Below, piece after piece: positions 25,400 through 35,700 of a stretch of 64,000 nt of DNA. Position numbers and translations under genes: made by a program. The notes beneath the pieces were generated by a model. That model ran no database searches. It was given only the letters and a program-made list of their open reading frames with translations, and was not told the origin of the DNA. Source of the DNA: an uncultured Lachnospiraceae bacterium (GTDB lineage: Bacteria > Bacillota > Clostridia > Lachnospirales > Lachnospiraceae); NCBI GenBank assembly GCA_910579395.1, contig CAJTUC010000001.1, positions 62,001-126,000 on the forward strand. The letters run 5' to 3'. Numbering within the stretch: the stretch's first letter is position 1; every line of letters begins with the position of its first letter.

Positions 25400-27226
25400 A
25401 TGTGCGGAATTGTAGGGTATATTGGAACGAAGCAGGCTGCGCCGATTATTCTGGACGGCTTGTCAAGGTTGGAATACAGGGGATATGATTCTGCCGGAAT
25501 GGCAGTTTTTGACGGAAAGAAGATCGATATCCGGAAGTCAGCGGGACGTCTGAAAATTTTAGAGAATTTGACACGCGGCGGTGAAAGTATGCCGGGTGTA
25601 TGCGGTATTGGACATACGAGATGGGCGACCCACGGCGCACCCAGCGATGCCAATGCGCATCCTCATTTTAATAAAGCGGAGACAATCGCGGTCGTACATA
25701 ACGGTATTATCGAGAATTATCTGCAGCTTCGCAAAAAACTGACCGGGAAAGGTTATCAATTTGTTTCCGAGACGGATACGGAAGTCCTGGCACATCTGCT
25801 GGATTATTATTACAGAGGAAATCCGTTGGAGACGGTAACGAAGGTACTCCACCGTGTAGAAGGTTCTTACGCGCTCGGTATTATGTTTGCAGACTGCCCG
25901 GATCAGATTTTTGCAGCAAGAAAAGACAGTCCGTTGATCGTTGGAGAAAATGAAGACGGGTGCTTTATCGCTTCCGATGTTCCGGCGATTCTGAAATATA
26001 CAAGAAAAGTATATTATGTGGATAATCATGAAGTGGTCAGACTCCGCGCCGACCATATGCACTTTTATACGGTGGATGAAGAAGAAATCGAGAAAGAAGC
26101 TGTTACCATTGACTGGGATGCCAATGCAGCGGAAAAGGCCGGTTATGAGCATTTCATGTTAAAGGAGATGTATGAACAGCCCAAGACGATTTCTGACACA
26201 TTGACTCCCAGAGTCAAAGGGAAGGATGTTGTGATTGAAGAGCTGAATATGACGGATGATGAACTGCGGGAAATCAAAAAGCTTCATATTGTGGCCTGCG
26301 GTTCCGCCTATCATGCAGGCATGACAGGAAAATATGTGCTGGAAGGGCTGGCAAGAATTCCGGTGGAGGTAGACCTGGCTTCGGAGTTTCGCTACCGTGA
26401 CCCGATTCTGGAAGAGGGCGCTATGGTCATTGTAATCAGTCAGTCCGGTGAGACCGCCGATACGCTGGCGGCACTTAGGGAAGCAAAGTCAAGGGGGTTC
26501 CGGGTGCTTGGCATTGTCAATGTTGTAGGCAGTTCTATCGCAAGAGAAGCGGACAATGTCATGTATACATGGGCCGGACCGGAAATCGCGGTGGCGACGA
26601 CAAAAGCATACAGCGCACAGTTGATCGCATTGTATCTGTTGGCGATGAAGCTCGGAAAGGCGCGGGGGAAGATATCCGATAAACTGTTCGCCTCCATGCT
26701 GACCGACTTACGCCGTCTGCCGGATCAGATTGAACTTTTGTTGAATAATAAACTGCGGATTCAGAAATTCGCCAATCGTTATATCGGTGCCAAAGATATC
26801 TTTTTCATCGGACGCGGCATCGATTATGCGATTTCATTAGAAGGGTCCCTGAAACTGAAAGAGATTTCCTATATTCATTCCGAAGCCTATGCGGCCGGAG
26901 AACTGAAACACGGAACAATTTCCCTGATTGAGGAAGGAACTCTGGTGGCGGCTGTCTCCACACAGCCAGATTTATATGCCAAAACGATCAGTAATATGGT
27001 GGAAGTCAAGGCGAGAGGCGCATTTGTACTGGCGGTCACATGTGAGGAAAATAAGGAAATCGAAAAAGCTGCTGACTATGTAATCTACATTCCGGAGACC
27101 AATCCATATTTTGCCAATTCCCTTGCGATCATTCCCTTGCAGCTATTTGGCTACTATGTAGCGGTCGGAAAAGGCTGTGATGTAGATAAACCGCGTAATC
27201 TGGCAAAATCGGTCACTGTAGAATAA
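25400..27226 (+). CDS. glmS: Glutamine--fructose-6-phosphate aminotransferase (isomerizing)
   Basis: GlmS makes glucosamine-6-phosphate from fructose-6-phosphate and glutamine, the first committed step to UDP-GlcNAc for the wall. The 608-residue protein begins M-C-G-I-V-G-Y-I-G, so the nucleophile Cys is residue 2 after Met removal. The glutaminase domain (1-240) has T-R-W-A-T-H-G, and two SIS isomerase domains follow with S-Q-S-G-E-T-A-D-T. GGAGG seven bases before ATG 25400 sets the start; the open frame extends upstream to 25328 but lacks support. Four tandem structured repeats lie just upstream. I do not see the conserved core of the glmS ribozyme in the leader. Confidence 0.96.
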   Translation: MCGIVGYIGTKQAAPIILDGLSRLEYRGYDSAGMAVFDGKKIDIRKSAGRLKILENLTRGGESMPGVCGIGHTRWATHGAPSDANAHPHFNKAETIAVVHNGIIENYLQLRKKLTGKGYQFVSETDTEVLAHLLDYYYRGNPLETVTKVLHRVEGSYALGIMFADCPDQIFAARKDSPLIVGENEDGCFIASDVPAILKYTRKVYYVDNHEVVRLRADHMHFYTVDEEEIEKEAVTIDWDANAAEKAGYEHFMLKEMYEQPKTISDTLTPRVKGKDVVIEELNMTDDELREIKKLHIVACGSAYHAGMTGKYVLEGLARIPVEVDLASEFRYRDPILEEGAMVIVISQSGETADTLAALREAKSRGFRVLGIVNVVGSSIAREADNVMYTWAGPEIAVATTKAYSAQLIALYLLAMKLGKARGKISDKLFASMLTDLRRLPDQIELLLNNKLRIQKFANRYIGAKDIFFIGRGIDYAISLEGSLKLKEISYIHSEAYAAGELKHGTISLIEEGTLVAAVSTQPDLYAKTISNMVEVKARGAFVLAVTCEENKEIEKAADYVIYIPETNPYFANSLAIIPLQLFGYYVAVGKGCDVDKPRNLAKSVTVE

Positions 27227-27307
27227 TATTAAAAAACACAGAATTAAAAAATTTTTATCACAATTTGTACACAATTACGGATTATACTGTGTTCATAGTC
27301 AAGTAAG

Positions 27308-27390
27308 AAGTAACGGTTCAGCCGCCAAACGGAACGGAGAGTGCCGGAACAGCAGGCTTTCCGTTCCGCTTGGCGATTGGACTGTTACTT
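27308..27390 (+). promoter_or_regulatory. Long leader hairpin upstream of htrA
   Basis: CGGAACGGA pairs perfectly with TCCGTTCCG, extended by CGCCAA with TTGGCG and by AAGTAAC with GTTACTT, with small internal loops. The stem spans 83 bases and ends about 27 bases before the start codon. No T-run follows, so it is not a normal terminator. It could be an mRNA stability or translation control element. The 27227-27307 stretch before it is A+T-rich. Confidence 0.6.
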
Positions 27391-27416
27391 TAGCAAGGAT
27401 GAAAGGGGTCTTTAAG

Positions 27417-29024
27417 ATGTATGAAAATAATTTTCCAAATGAAAATCATGACAATGGCTTGAGCACGGAACAGAATACGGATTTGAAGGTCACAGGCGGA
27501 ATTTTCAGTTCTCAAACTACACAGAGTGCCCAGTCTTCACAAACGGCACAGTCCGCACAGACTTCACAGGATACTTATAGACACGGCGGTCGTGAGAACA
27601 GCTATTATGGCGATGGCCGGAGTCAATACGGATACAATACAGCTGGGGCTTACCAGAGTCCGAATGTCGGGCAGAATACTGGAAGTTATCAGTATGGAAA
27701 CTCATATCCGAATGATTATGGAAATATCGGAAATGAGAAGAAAAAGGAGAAAGGCGCAGGAAGCAGTTATCTCAAAAAAGCACTTATAAGCGTTTCGCTC
27801 GGATTGTTCTTCGGAGTCTGTGCCGGTATCGGGATGTATGCGGTAGAGGCTGCGACAGGGATGTTAGATAAGGATAAAACGGAAGTGGAAGCCGAAGCGG
27901 TCATCGATCAGACAATCGGCGAAGAAACAGGTGCGGAAGAAGCCGAAGCGGTTACTTCTGATTCTGTGGCCGGTTCCTCTCAGGAAACCGATATTAAAAT
28001 GACGCTGGATGCAGCGCCGCAGATATCAGCCATGCAGGATGTTTCGGGAGTTGTAAGCGCTGTGATGCCATCAGTCGTATCCATCAGCAATACTTATACG
28101 GAAACATTGTCATATTTTGGCCAGTCGATGACGAATGAAGCAGAAGCGAGCGGTTCCGGCATTATTGTTGGTGAAAATGATTCCGAGCTTCTGATTGTAA
28201 CGAATTATCACGTTATCGCTGATGCGGATAAATTAATGATTCAGTTCGTGGAAGGCAGCGAAGCAGAAGCTTCTGTAAAAGGAACGGATGCGGATATGGA
28301 TTTGGCGGTGATTGCGGTACCGCTCGAAGATATTCTTACTTCTACATTGAACCAGATTGCTGTTGCTACCCTGGGGGATTCGGATTCTCTGAAAGTTGGT
28401 GAGCCGGCAATTGCGATCGGTAATTCACTCGGTTATGGGCAGTCCGTAACAACAGGCGTTATCAGTGCACTCGACAGGGATATGGAACTTTCCGATGGCA
28501 GTACGGGTACTTTTATTCAGACGGATGCAGCGATCAATCCGGGAAATTCCGGCGGTGCTCTTTTGAATATGAAAGGAGAGGTAATCGGCATTAATTCCAA
28601 TAAAATCGGCGGAAGCGTTATTGAAGGAATGGGATATGCAATTCCGATTTCAGCAGCCAGCCCGATCATTGCAGATTTGATGTTAAGAGAGACAAAGAGT
28701 AAAGTGGCGGAAGAAGAGAGAGGTTTCCTCGGAATTTCCGGAATCAGTGTTACAAATGAGGTATCATCCACTTATGGTATGCCGGAAGGCGTTTACATTG
28801 CACAGGTATATGAGAATACGGCAGCTGAGGCAGCTGGACTGGTAAAAGGCGATATCATTATCGAATTTGATGGCATTAAGATTACTTCTATGGATGAATT
28901 ACAAAGGCAGTTGGAATATTATGCCAAAGGCGATACGGTGGAAATCACTGTTATGACCATTGGAAGCGGCGGTTATCGCAGCAGAACAGTGGATATTACG
29001 CTCGGAAATAAAGTAGAGCAATAA
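27417..29024 (+). CDS. htrA: HtrA/DegP-like membrane-anchored serine protease
   Basis: A surface quality-control protease of 535 residues. The start at 27417 follows AAAGGGG; an in-frame ATG at 27399 is less likely. The cytoplasmic N-terminus (about 1-118) is rich in Gln, Ser, Tyr, Gly and Asn with T-Q-S-A-Q-S repeats. One membrane segment follows (about 122-145), then an acidic linker, then the trypsin-like domain with His 265 (N-Y-H-V), Asp 295 (M-D-L-A-V) and Ser 378 (G-N-S-G-G-A). One PDZ domain forms the C-terminus (about 435-530). All three catalytic residues are present. A strong terminator follows it. Confidence 0.93.
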   Translation: MYENNFPNENHDNGLSTEQNTDLKVTGGIFSSQTTQSAQSSQTAQSAQTSQDTYRHGGRENSYYGDGRSQYGYNTAGAYQSPNVGQNTGSYQYGNSYPNDYGNIGNEKKKEKGAGSSYLKKALISVSLGLFFGVCAGIGMYAVEAATGMLDKDKTEVEAEAVIDQTIGEETGAEEAEAVTSDSVAGSSQETDIKMTLDAAPQISAMQDVSGVVSAVMPSVVSISNTYTETLSYFGQSMTNEAEASGSGIIVGENDSELLIVTNYHVIADADKLMIQFVEGSEAEASVKGTDADMDLAVIAVPLEDILTSTLNQIAVATLGDSDSLKVGEPAIAIGNSLGYGQSVTTGVISALDRDMELSDGSTGTFIQTDAAINPGNSGGALLNMKGEVIGINSNKIGGSVIEGMGYAIPISAASPIIADLMLRETKSKVAEEERGFLGISGISVTNEVSSTYGMPEGVYIAQVYENTAAEAAGLVKGDIIIEFDGIKITSMDELQRQLEYYAKGDTVEITVMTIGSGGYRSRTVDITLGNKVEQ

Positions 29025-29052
29025 AGAAATGCAGAGTTGTAAGGCAAAATAG

Positions 29053-29098
29053 GAATTCCGTAAAGTTTTGAAGTGGTTCAGGGCTTTACGGGATTTTT
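29053..29098 (+). terminator. Intrinsic terminator after htrA
   Basis: AATTCCGTAAAG pairs with CTTTACGGGATT around an 18-base loop and is followed by a run of T. It begins about 28 bases after the htrA stop codon. Confidence 0.75.
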
Positions 29099-29123
29099 TA
29101 TGGGAGATTTTCTTTAGAAAAAG

Positions 29124-29152
29124 TTCACTTGTGGGAAATGGGGATTTATACT
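29124..29152 (+). promoter_or_regulatory. Promoter of the clpX-like gene
   Basis: TTCACT at 29124-29129 and TATACT at 29147-29152 are 17 bases apart. Type A repeat copy 4 starts ten bases downstream of the -10 box and would be the first part of the transcript. Confidence 0.5.
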
Positions 29153-29161
29153 ATGATAAAA

Positions 29162-29246
29162 GGGAATAAAGCTTTTCTAAGGCCAAAAGACGCTGCCTAA
29201 GAAAATCTAAATTATTCCCGGAAGAGTGCCCTGTCAGGCATTTTCC
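29162..29246 (+). repeat. Structured intergenic repeat, type A, copy 4 (clpX leader)
   Basis: GGGAATAA (29162) pairs with TTATTCCC (ends 29219), enclosing GCTTTTCTAAGG and CCTAAGAAAATC. The second hairpin, 29220-29246, pairs GGAAGAGTGCC with GGCATTTTCC and contains a mismatch. It lies between the promoter and the GAGGAG ribosome binding site of the ClpX-like gene. Confidence 0.75.
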
Positions 29247-29280
29247 AGAAGTGAGTTCTTCGGATGAGGAGAGGAAGGGT

Positions 29281-30855
29281 ATGGGTGCAGATATGAGCGA
29301 TAATGAAAGAAACGATGAAAATAAAAAGGATGAAGGCTCCTGGGATTTCAGGGAGCTGAGTGATGTTGAAGAACAGAAGAAAGAACTGCTGGACCAGAAG
29401 AAGGAAAGCGGTAGTTCGGAGGACGAGCAGAAAGATGATTATGAGGAAGTCTGCTTCATTTGCAGGAGGCCGGAGAGTAAGGCGGGTAAAATGTTTAAGC
29501 TGCCCAATCATATCTGCGTCTGCAATGATTGTATGCACAAGACGATGGATACCGTTAGTCAGTTTGACTATCAGGGAATGCTGAATTATCCGGGAAATCC
29601 GAATGGCAATATGAACGATTTTAATAACGGCAAGGGATTCCCGAATATCAGCTTCGTTAACCTGGCGGACCTGCAGGGAGACGGCGGCATTCCGAATAAA
29701 CAGAAGATCAAGAAAAAGAAAAAGGCGCAGGAAAACGTACCGGTCATTGATATTAAAAATATTATGCCGCCGCATCAGATCAAAGCGAAGCTGGATGATT
29801 ATGTAGTCGGACAGGAGCACGCTAAGAAAGTGATGTCAGTAGCCGTTTATAACCATTATAAAAGAGTCGCTACCGGAACGATGGATGAAATCGAAATAGA
29901 GAAATCCAATATGCTGATGATCGGGCCGACGGGCTGCGGTAAGACCTATCTTGTCAAAACGCTGGCGCGTCTGCTGGATGTGCCGCTTGCTATTACGGAT
30001 GCAACATCTCTGACAGAAGCCGGTTATATCGGAGACGATATTGAAAGTGTTGTTTCCAAACTGCTCGCAGCCGCCGATAATGATGTGGAACGAGCGGAGC
30101 AGGGCATTATTTTTATTGACGAAATCGACAAGATCGCCAAGAAAAAGAATACGAATTCCAGAGACGTGAGCGGAGAATCCGTGCAGCAGGGGATGCTGAA
30201 ACTTTTAGAGGGAGCAGAGGTTGAAGTGCCGGTGGGAGCTAATTCCAAAAACGCGATGGTTCCCCTTGCTACTGTGAATACCAGAAATATCCTTTTTATC
30301 TGCGGTGGTGCATTCCCGGACCTGGATGATATCATTAAGCAGCGTTTGAATAAAAAGACTTCTATCGGCTATAATGCGGAACTGCGTGATAAATATGATA
30401 AGGAGAAGAATATTTTAAGCCGGGTTACGGTGGAGGATATTAAGAAATTCGGAATGATTCCGGAATTTATCGGCCGTCTGCCGATCATTTTCACGCTGGA
30501 AGGTCTGAGCAAAGAAATGATGGTCAAGATTCTGAGCGAGCCGCGGAATGCCATTTTAAAGCAGTACCAGAAACTGCTCGCGCTGGATGAAGTAAAACTG
30601 GAATTCGATACCGGGGCACTGGAAGCGATTGCGGAAAAAGCGATAGAAAAGGATACCGGAGCAAGGGCGCTGCGCGCCATCATAGAAGAGTTTATGCTGG
30701 ATATTATGTATGAGATTCCAAAAGACGATAATATCGGAAGGATTACGATCACGCGGGAATATGTGGAGGGTACCGGCGGACCGATCATTGATATCAGGAG
30801 CGGAAGCCTCGAAAATCCTGACGGACTTCGTGTGGTCAGCGCGGAAGCCGAATAG
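29281..30855 (+). CDS. ClpX-like AAA+ unfoldase, divergent
   Basis: A 524-residue hexameric AAA+ unfoldase relative of ClpX. An acidic extension (about 1-55) precedes the four-Cys zinc-binding domain (Cys 58, 61, 81 and 84). A Gly/Asn-rich linker and a Lys-rich stretch (about 105-150) separate it from the ATPase. Walker A G-P-T-G-C-G-K-T is at 215-222, the pore loop G-Y-I-G at 248-251 (canonical G-Y-V-G), and Walker B Asp 280-Glu 281. The loop that docks ClpP, usually I-G-F, reads I-G-Y at 362-364. Canonical ClpX is about 100 residues shorter and usually beside clpP, tig or lon; none is here. It may be a second ClpX paralogue. Start 29281 follows GAGGAG; a GTG at 29251 is the alternative. Confidence 0.85.
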   Translation: MGADMSDNERNDENKKDEGSWDFRELSDVEEQKKELLDQKKESGSSEDEQKDDYEEVCFICRRPESKAGKMFKLPNHICVCNDCMHKTMDTVSQFDYQGMLNYPGNPNGNMNDFNNGKGFPNISFVNLADLQGDGGIPNKQKIKKKKKAQENVPVIDIKNIMPPHQIKAKLDDYVVGQEHAKKVMSVAVYNHYKRVATGTMDEIEIEKSNMLMIGPTGCGKTYLVKTLARLLDVPLAITDATSLTEAGYIGDDIESVVSKLLAAADNDVERAEQGIIFIDEIDKIAKKKNTNSRDVSGESVQQGMLKLLEGAEVEVPVGANSKNAMVPLATVNTRNILFICGGAFPDLDDIIKQRLNKKTSIGYNAELRDKYDKEKNILSRVTVEDIKKFGMIPEFIGRLPIIFTLEGLSKEMMVKILSEPRNAILKQYQKLLALDEVKLEFDTGALEAIAEKAIEKDTGARALRAIIEEFMLDIMYEIPKDDNIGRITITREYVEGTGGPIIDIRSGSLENPDGLRVVSAEAE

Positions 30856-30950
30856 GTATGGATGCCTGGACTGACAGAAAAACAAGAGTCACAAGAGAGG
30901 AAACGGCATATCATATAGTAAGCAAAGTACAGTGAAAGTGCTGGTATGAT

Positions 30951-32636
30951 ATGAATTGTAAAGAGAGAATCCTGTCGAATGATTATGCGGACATTATTCT
31001 GGATTATGCCCTGTCCGAAAGTGCGTTGACAGAATTGGGGGATGATTATTGCTTTTCGAATATTGATGGTGAATTTGGAGTCGCATTTCTTGCGAGGCGT
31101 GAGCTGCCGTCTATTTCCACGGGAGCATATACTTATACGTCGGTTCCGAAGCTGTATGGGCTGATGCAGACTTTTCAAGTGGATAATCTGGTAGAGACCG
31201 GCAGTCTGCAAATACAGGGACCGCCGCTTTCCCTGAAAGGAAGAGGGGTCATTATTGGATTTATCGATACCGGAATCCGTTATCAACTGGATGTATTCAG
31301 AAATGAGTCGGGAGGAAGCAGAATTCTTTCTATCTGGGATCAGACGATACAGACCGGCGAACCGCCGGAAGGTTTTTTATATGGAACGGAATATACGCGA
31401 GAGGATATTGACCGGGCACTGCAGAGTCAAAATCCTCTCGATATCGTTCCGACCACCGATGAGAACGGACATGGAACGGCAATGGTATCGACTGCAGCAG
31501 GGAGTATTTTGAATCAGGGGCTGACTTTCCGGGGGGCTGCGCCTGAGTCGGAAATTGCTGTGGTGAAATTGAAAGGTGCAAAGCAATATCTGCGGGAGTA
31601 TTATATGATTGCGGATAATGCGGCAGCCTATCAGGAAAATGATATAATGGAGGCAGTGAAATATCTGGAGCGCATGGCAGATGTATTTCAAAGACCTGTA
31701 GTGATCGTGTTGGGAATCGGCACCAATATGGGAGATCATATGGGAAGTTCTCCGCTGGCTTCTTATCTCGGCAAAATTGCCTTGAAGAAAAGCAGAGCGG
31801 TGATAGTCTGCGGCGGTAACGAGGGAGATAAGGAGCACCATTACAGTGCGATGATGCCGAAAGAAGTCGAGATGCGCGTGGAAGAAAATACAAAAGGCTT
31901 TTGTATGGAATTGTGGGGTAATCGAATTGATATTTACAGCGTAGCGCTTCGGGCGCCTGGGGGAGAAACGACTCCCGTTATTGATTTCCGTAATGGGCTT
32001 GGCAATAATTATGATTTTCTTTTTGACAGAACGCTGGTATATACAAGGCTTTCGTTGATTGAGCAACGCTCCGGCAATGAACTGGTATTCTTCCGATTTC
32101 AGAATCCGACGCCGGGTATCTGGACGATTATCGTGAATCCATCAGGGCCGGAGCGTGTCCGCGGTTCCGGCCGTTTTCATATCTGGCTGCCGATTACAGA
32201 TTTTATCGATGGCGGTGTATATTTTCTGGAGCCAGACCCAAATGTTACGCTGACGGAACCATCCAATTCACAAAATGTAATTACAGTATCAACTTATAAC
32301 GGCATCACCGGAAGCTGGTTTTCGGAATCTGGCAGAGGATTTACGGCAGACAGCCTGATAAAGCCGGATTTTGCAGCACCCGGCGTACAAGTATCGACCA
32401 TTTTGGGCAGCCGCACCGGAGCAAGTATGGCTGCGGCGCTTACGGCAGGCTGCGTTGCCCAGTTTATGGAGTGGTCTATCGTGGAGGAATACGCACCGTT
32501 CGGCGGAAGCCAGAGTATTAAAAGCCTTCTTATCCGTGGCGCAGTGAGAGAGAGCAATGTTGCTTATCCGGATGAGAGGTGGGGCTACGGCAAACTGAAT
32601 ATCAGCGGGACGTTTGAGGCATTGGCGAGGACGTGA
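30951..32636 (+). CDS. S8 family (subtilisin-like) peptidase, Csp-like
   Basis: The 561-residue protease has an intact catalytic triad: Asp 106 (F-I-D-T-G), His 174 (N-G-H-G-T) and Ser 492 (G-A-S-M-A-A). No signal peptide is visible. A large insertion of beta character (about 290-430) lies between His and Ser regions, as in the clostridial Csp germination proteases and related cytoplasmic S8 peptidases. Its start has only a weak ribosome binding site. Whether it acts in spore germination or in general proteolysis cannot be told; no spore gene adjoins it. It follows the ClpX-like gene by 95 bases. Confidence 0.88.
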   Translation: MNCKERILSNDYADIILDYALSESALTELGDDYCFSNIDGEFGVAFLARRELPSISTGAYTYTSVPKLYGLMQTFQVDNLVETGSLQIQGPPLSLKGRGVIIGFIDTGIRYQLDVFRNESGGSRILSIWDQTIQTGEPPEGFLYGTEYTREDIDRALQSQNPLDIVPTTDENGHGTAMVSTAAGSILNQGLTFRGAAPESEIAVVKLKGAKQYLREYYMIADNAAAYQENDIMEAVKYLERMADVFQRPVVIVLGIGTNMGDHMGSSPLASYLGKIALKKSRAVIVCGGNEGDKEHHYSAMMPKEVEMRVEENTKGFCMELWGNRIDIYSVALRAPGGETTPVIDFRNGLGNNYDFLFDRTLVYTRLSLIEQRSGNELVFFRFQNPTPGIWTIIVNPSGPERVRGSGRFHIWLPITDFIDGGVYFLEPDPNVTLTEPSNSQNVITVSTYNGITGSWFSESGRGFTADSLIKPDFAAPGVQVSTILGSRTGASMAAALTAGCVAQFMEWSIVEEYAPFGGSQSIKSLLIRGAVRESNVAYPDERWGYGKLNISGTFEALART

Positions 32637-32798
32637 GGAAGGATGAAAAGAAATCCGCAGGATGTTTCAGAAACCATAAATAGTATATCTTTTAAAAGAT
32701 AGCCCATAGAAAGTGACCGAGTAAAACAAAAAGAAAGTCCACTGAAAAGATATCAGGGCACAGGCAAATCGTATGATGAGAAAGGGAATAGGCATACA

Positions 32799-35700
32799 AT
32801 GGATTTTACACTAAAGCATGGAGAAACGTATTCGATTTATATGAATCATGAAGAATCGGAAGCCGTAAAGACTGCAGTCAGGAATTTGAAAACAGACTTA
32901 TGGAAAACGATGGGCGTGTCAGAGGAGACAGACTGCGGCAGAGTAAAAATATTCATTGGTACTTTGGGCGTATCCGAAGCATTTGACAGCATGATAGACA
33001 AGACGAAGATGCAGGACGAAAAAGGTATTCTACGCAAAGAAGCATATTTGCATTGCATCAAAGACGGCAGTCTGGTCATTGCCGGAAGTGACCGGCGGGG
33101 AACGATTTACGGAATCTACGAGCTATGTGAGCAGCTTGGTGTATCGCCTTTTTATTTTTGGGCTGATGTGCCGGTGAAAATGCGCGATGAACTGCTTTTT
33201 GCAGCGGATTATGAAAAGGCGGATTTTCCCTCGATAGAGTATCGGGGTATTTTTATCAATGATGAGGAAGAACTGGAAGCATGGGTAAAAAACAATATGG
33301 GCGAAGAAACCATAGGTATCAGAACATATGAGAAAATATTTGAACTGTTGCTGCGTTTGAAGGGAAATTATATCTGGCCCGCCATGCACGTTAATTCTTT
33401 TAATATGGTGCCGGAAAACGGGGCGCTTGCGGAACGCATGGGAATTGTAGTCGGTACCTCTCATTGTGATATGCTCATGCGTTCGAACAACAGGGAATGG
33501 AAGCCGTGGATTGAAAAGAAAGGATATAGGGACGCAAAATATGATTATTCCATTTCGGGAAAAAACCGGGAGATTTTGAAGGAATACTGGCGGGAAAGCG
33601 TAGAACAGAACAGGGATTTTGAAGTGTGCTATACGCTCGGGATGCGGGGAATCCATGATTCCGGTTTTGAGACCAGCACTTTGCAGGGGCAGACCGAGGA
33701 AGAGAAGATAACGGCCAAGGTAGAACTGCTCTCTACCGTGATTCATGACCAGCAGGAAATTTTGAAGGAAACTTTAGGGCATGATACGATGATGACATTC
33801 ATTCCTTATAAGGAGGTGCTCGAACTTTATGACTGTGGTCTGGATGTGCCGGAGGAACTGACGCTTGTCTGGGCGAACGATAATTATGGCTATATCCGCC
33901 GCTATCCTTCCGAGAAAGAAAAAAACAGAAAAGGCGGCAACGGAATCTACTACCATAATTCCTATTGGGCGCCGCCGAGTATGTCCTATGTATTTTTATG
34001 TTCCATTCCGCTGTCCCATACGCGAAATGAACTGCGTAAAGCATATCAGGAAGGGGTTCGGAAGCTATGGGTCCTGAATGTCGGAGCGATGAAGCCATTG
34101 GAAATGGAGATTGCTTTTTTCCTGAGACTGGCATGGGAGATTGGGAAAGAGAATGTGATCAGCGGCGATGTGGACGGGTATGTAGAGGATTGGATTAACC
34201 GTACTTTTTCAGGAAATATCGGAAAGGAGTGCGCAAAGCTCTTAAATGATTTTTCACAGCTCACCAATGTAAGAAAAATTGAAAATATGGACAGCGATGT
34301 TTTTTCGCAGACGGCTTATGGAGATGAAGCGGCGGTAAGGATTCATGAATATGAAAGACTGTTTGAAAAAGGGAATTCCATTTATGAGATACTTCCGGAA
34401 AAAGAGCGGGATGCCTTTTTCCAGTTGGTTCTGTTCCGTATCCATGCGGCGTATTTTACGAATCTGCAGTTTTACTATGGTGACAGGAGTACGTTGATGT
34501 ATGACAGAGGACAGATGCAGGCGGCGGATTTCTATACGAAAAAGTCGAGGGAGTTTGACGACGCCCGCAGAAAACTCATCTGGTATTATAACAGGGTCAT
34601 GGCCGGCGGCAAATGGAACGGAATCGTGAATCCCGAAGGCTTTCCGCCGCCGAGGGCGGCTATGCTGCCGGTTTGTACGCCGGCTTTGGAAACAGGGAAG
34701 AGAAGCATGGTGGTGCGTATCTGGAATGAAGGGGACAAACTTACCTTTGTAAAGCCGGGTACGAAATGGATAGAAATCGGGAATGGCGGTGTGGGACAGT
34801 TCGCCTTTGCCATCGAGGCGCCTGATTGGGTGGAACTTTCGAAGAGGCAGGGAGAGGTGGAGACAGAAGAAAGAATACTGGTAAGTGTACAGGATATGTC
34901 AGAGAACCGCCAGGGAGCGCTCAGGGTCCGAAATCTTACGGATGATGCGGAATTTGTTATAGCGATAGAAGTGCTGGCCGTGGATACAGACTGTCCCAAT
35001 ATCGAAGAGGATGGAATGGTGGCGGTGGAAGCCGCGTCTATTTCTCTGGATGGAACCGGTTTTGGCATTGTGAAAAGACTGGGACGGGGAACCGGTAATC
35101 TCGTAGAAGCCATGAGACAGGAAGAGCGGGAAAAAGGCGAAACGCCGCTGACTTATCATTTTTATCTGCTGACAGGCGGGGATTGTCTGTTGGAGCTTCA
35201 TCGCTTCCCTTCCCTTGATTCTACAGGGCGTATCAGAATTGAGGTATCTGTAGATGGAGGAGAAAAGAAGGTCATGGAATCCGCTGCTTCCGATGAGTGG
35301 CGGGGAAACTGGAAGAAGAATGTGCTCGATAACGTGGATAGACTTTATATGCAGCTTCCGGACTTAAAACCGGGAAGCCATACGATCACATTTTATTCGA
35401 TAGACCGTTATTTTGCATTCAGCCGTTTTGTGGTCTATACGAAAGAGCGGAAGGCGAATAACTATATTGGCATAAAAGGGAATCAGAACCTTCCGAAGAT
35501 TTGGGATACGGAAAAGCGGCTTGGAGATTTTTACGGAAATATTTCTCTTGTGCCGAGACCGGTCCTTTATGCCTGCCCGGATAAGGAGACAGATGATCTT
35601 GGCTTGACGGACAAAATATGTTATGAAGAAAGTTACGGTAAGACAACGGAGCCTGCAGAGTATATACGGCAGGGAAAAGGTATTCTTCTGGAAGAAGACG

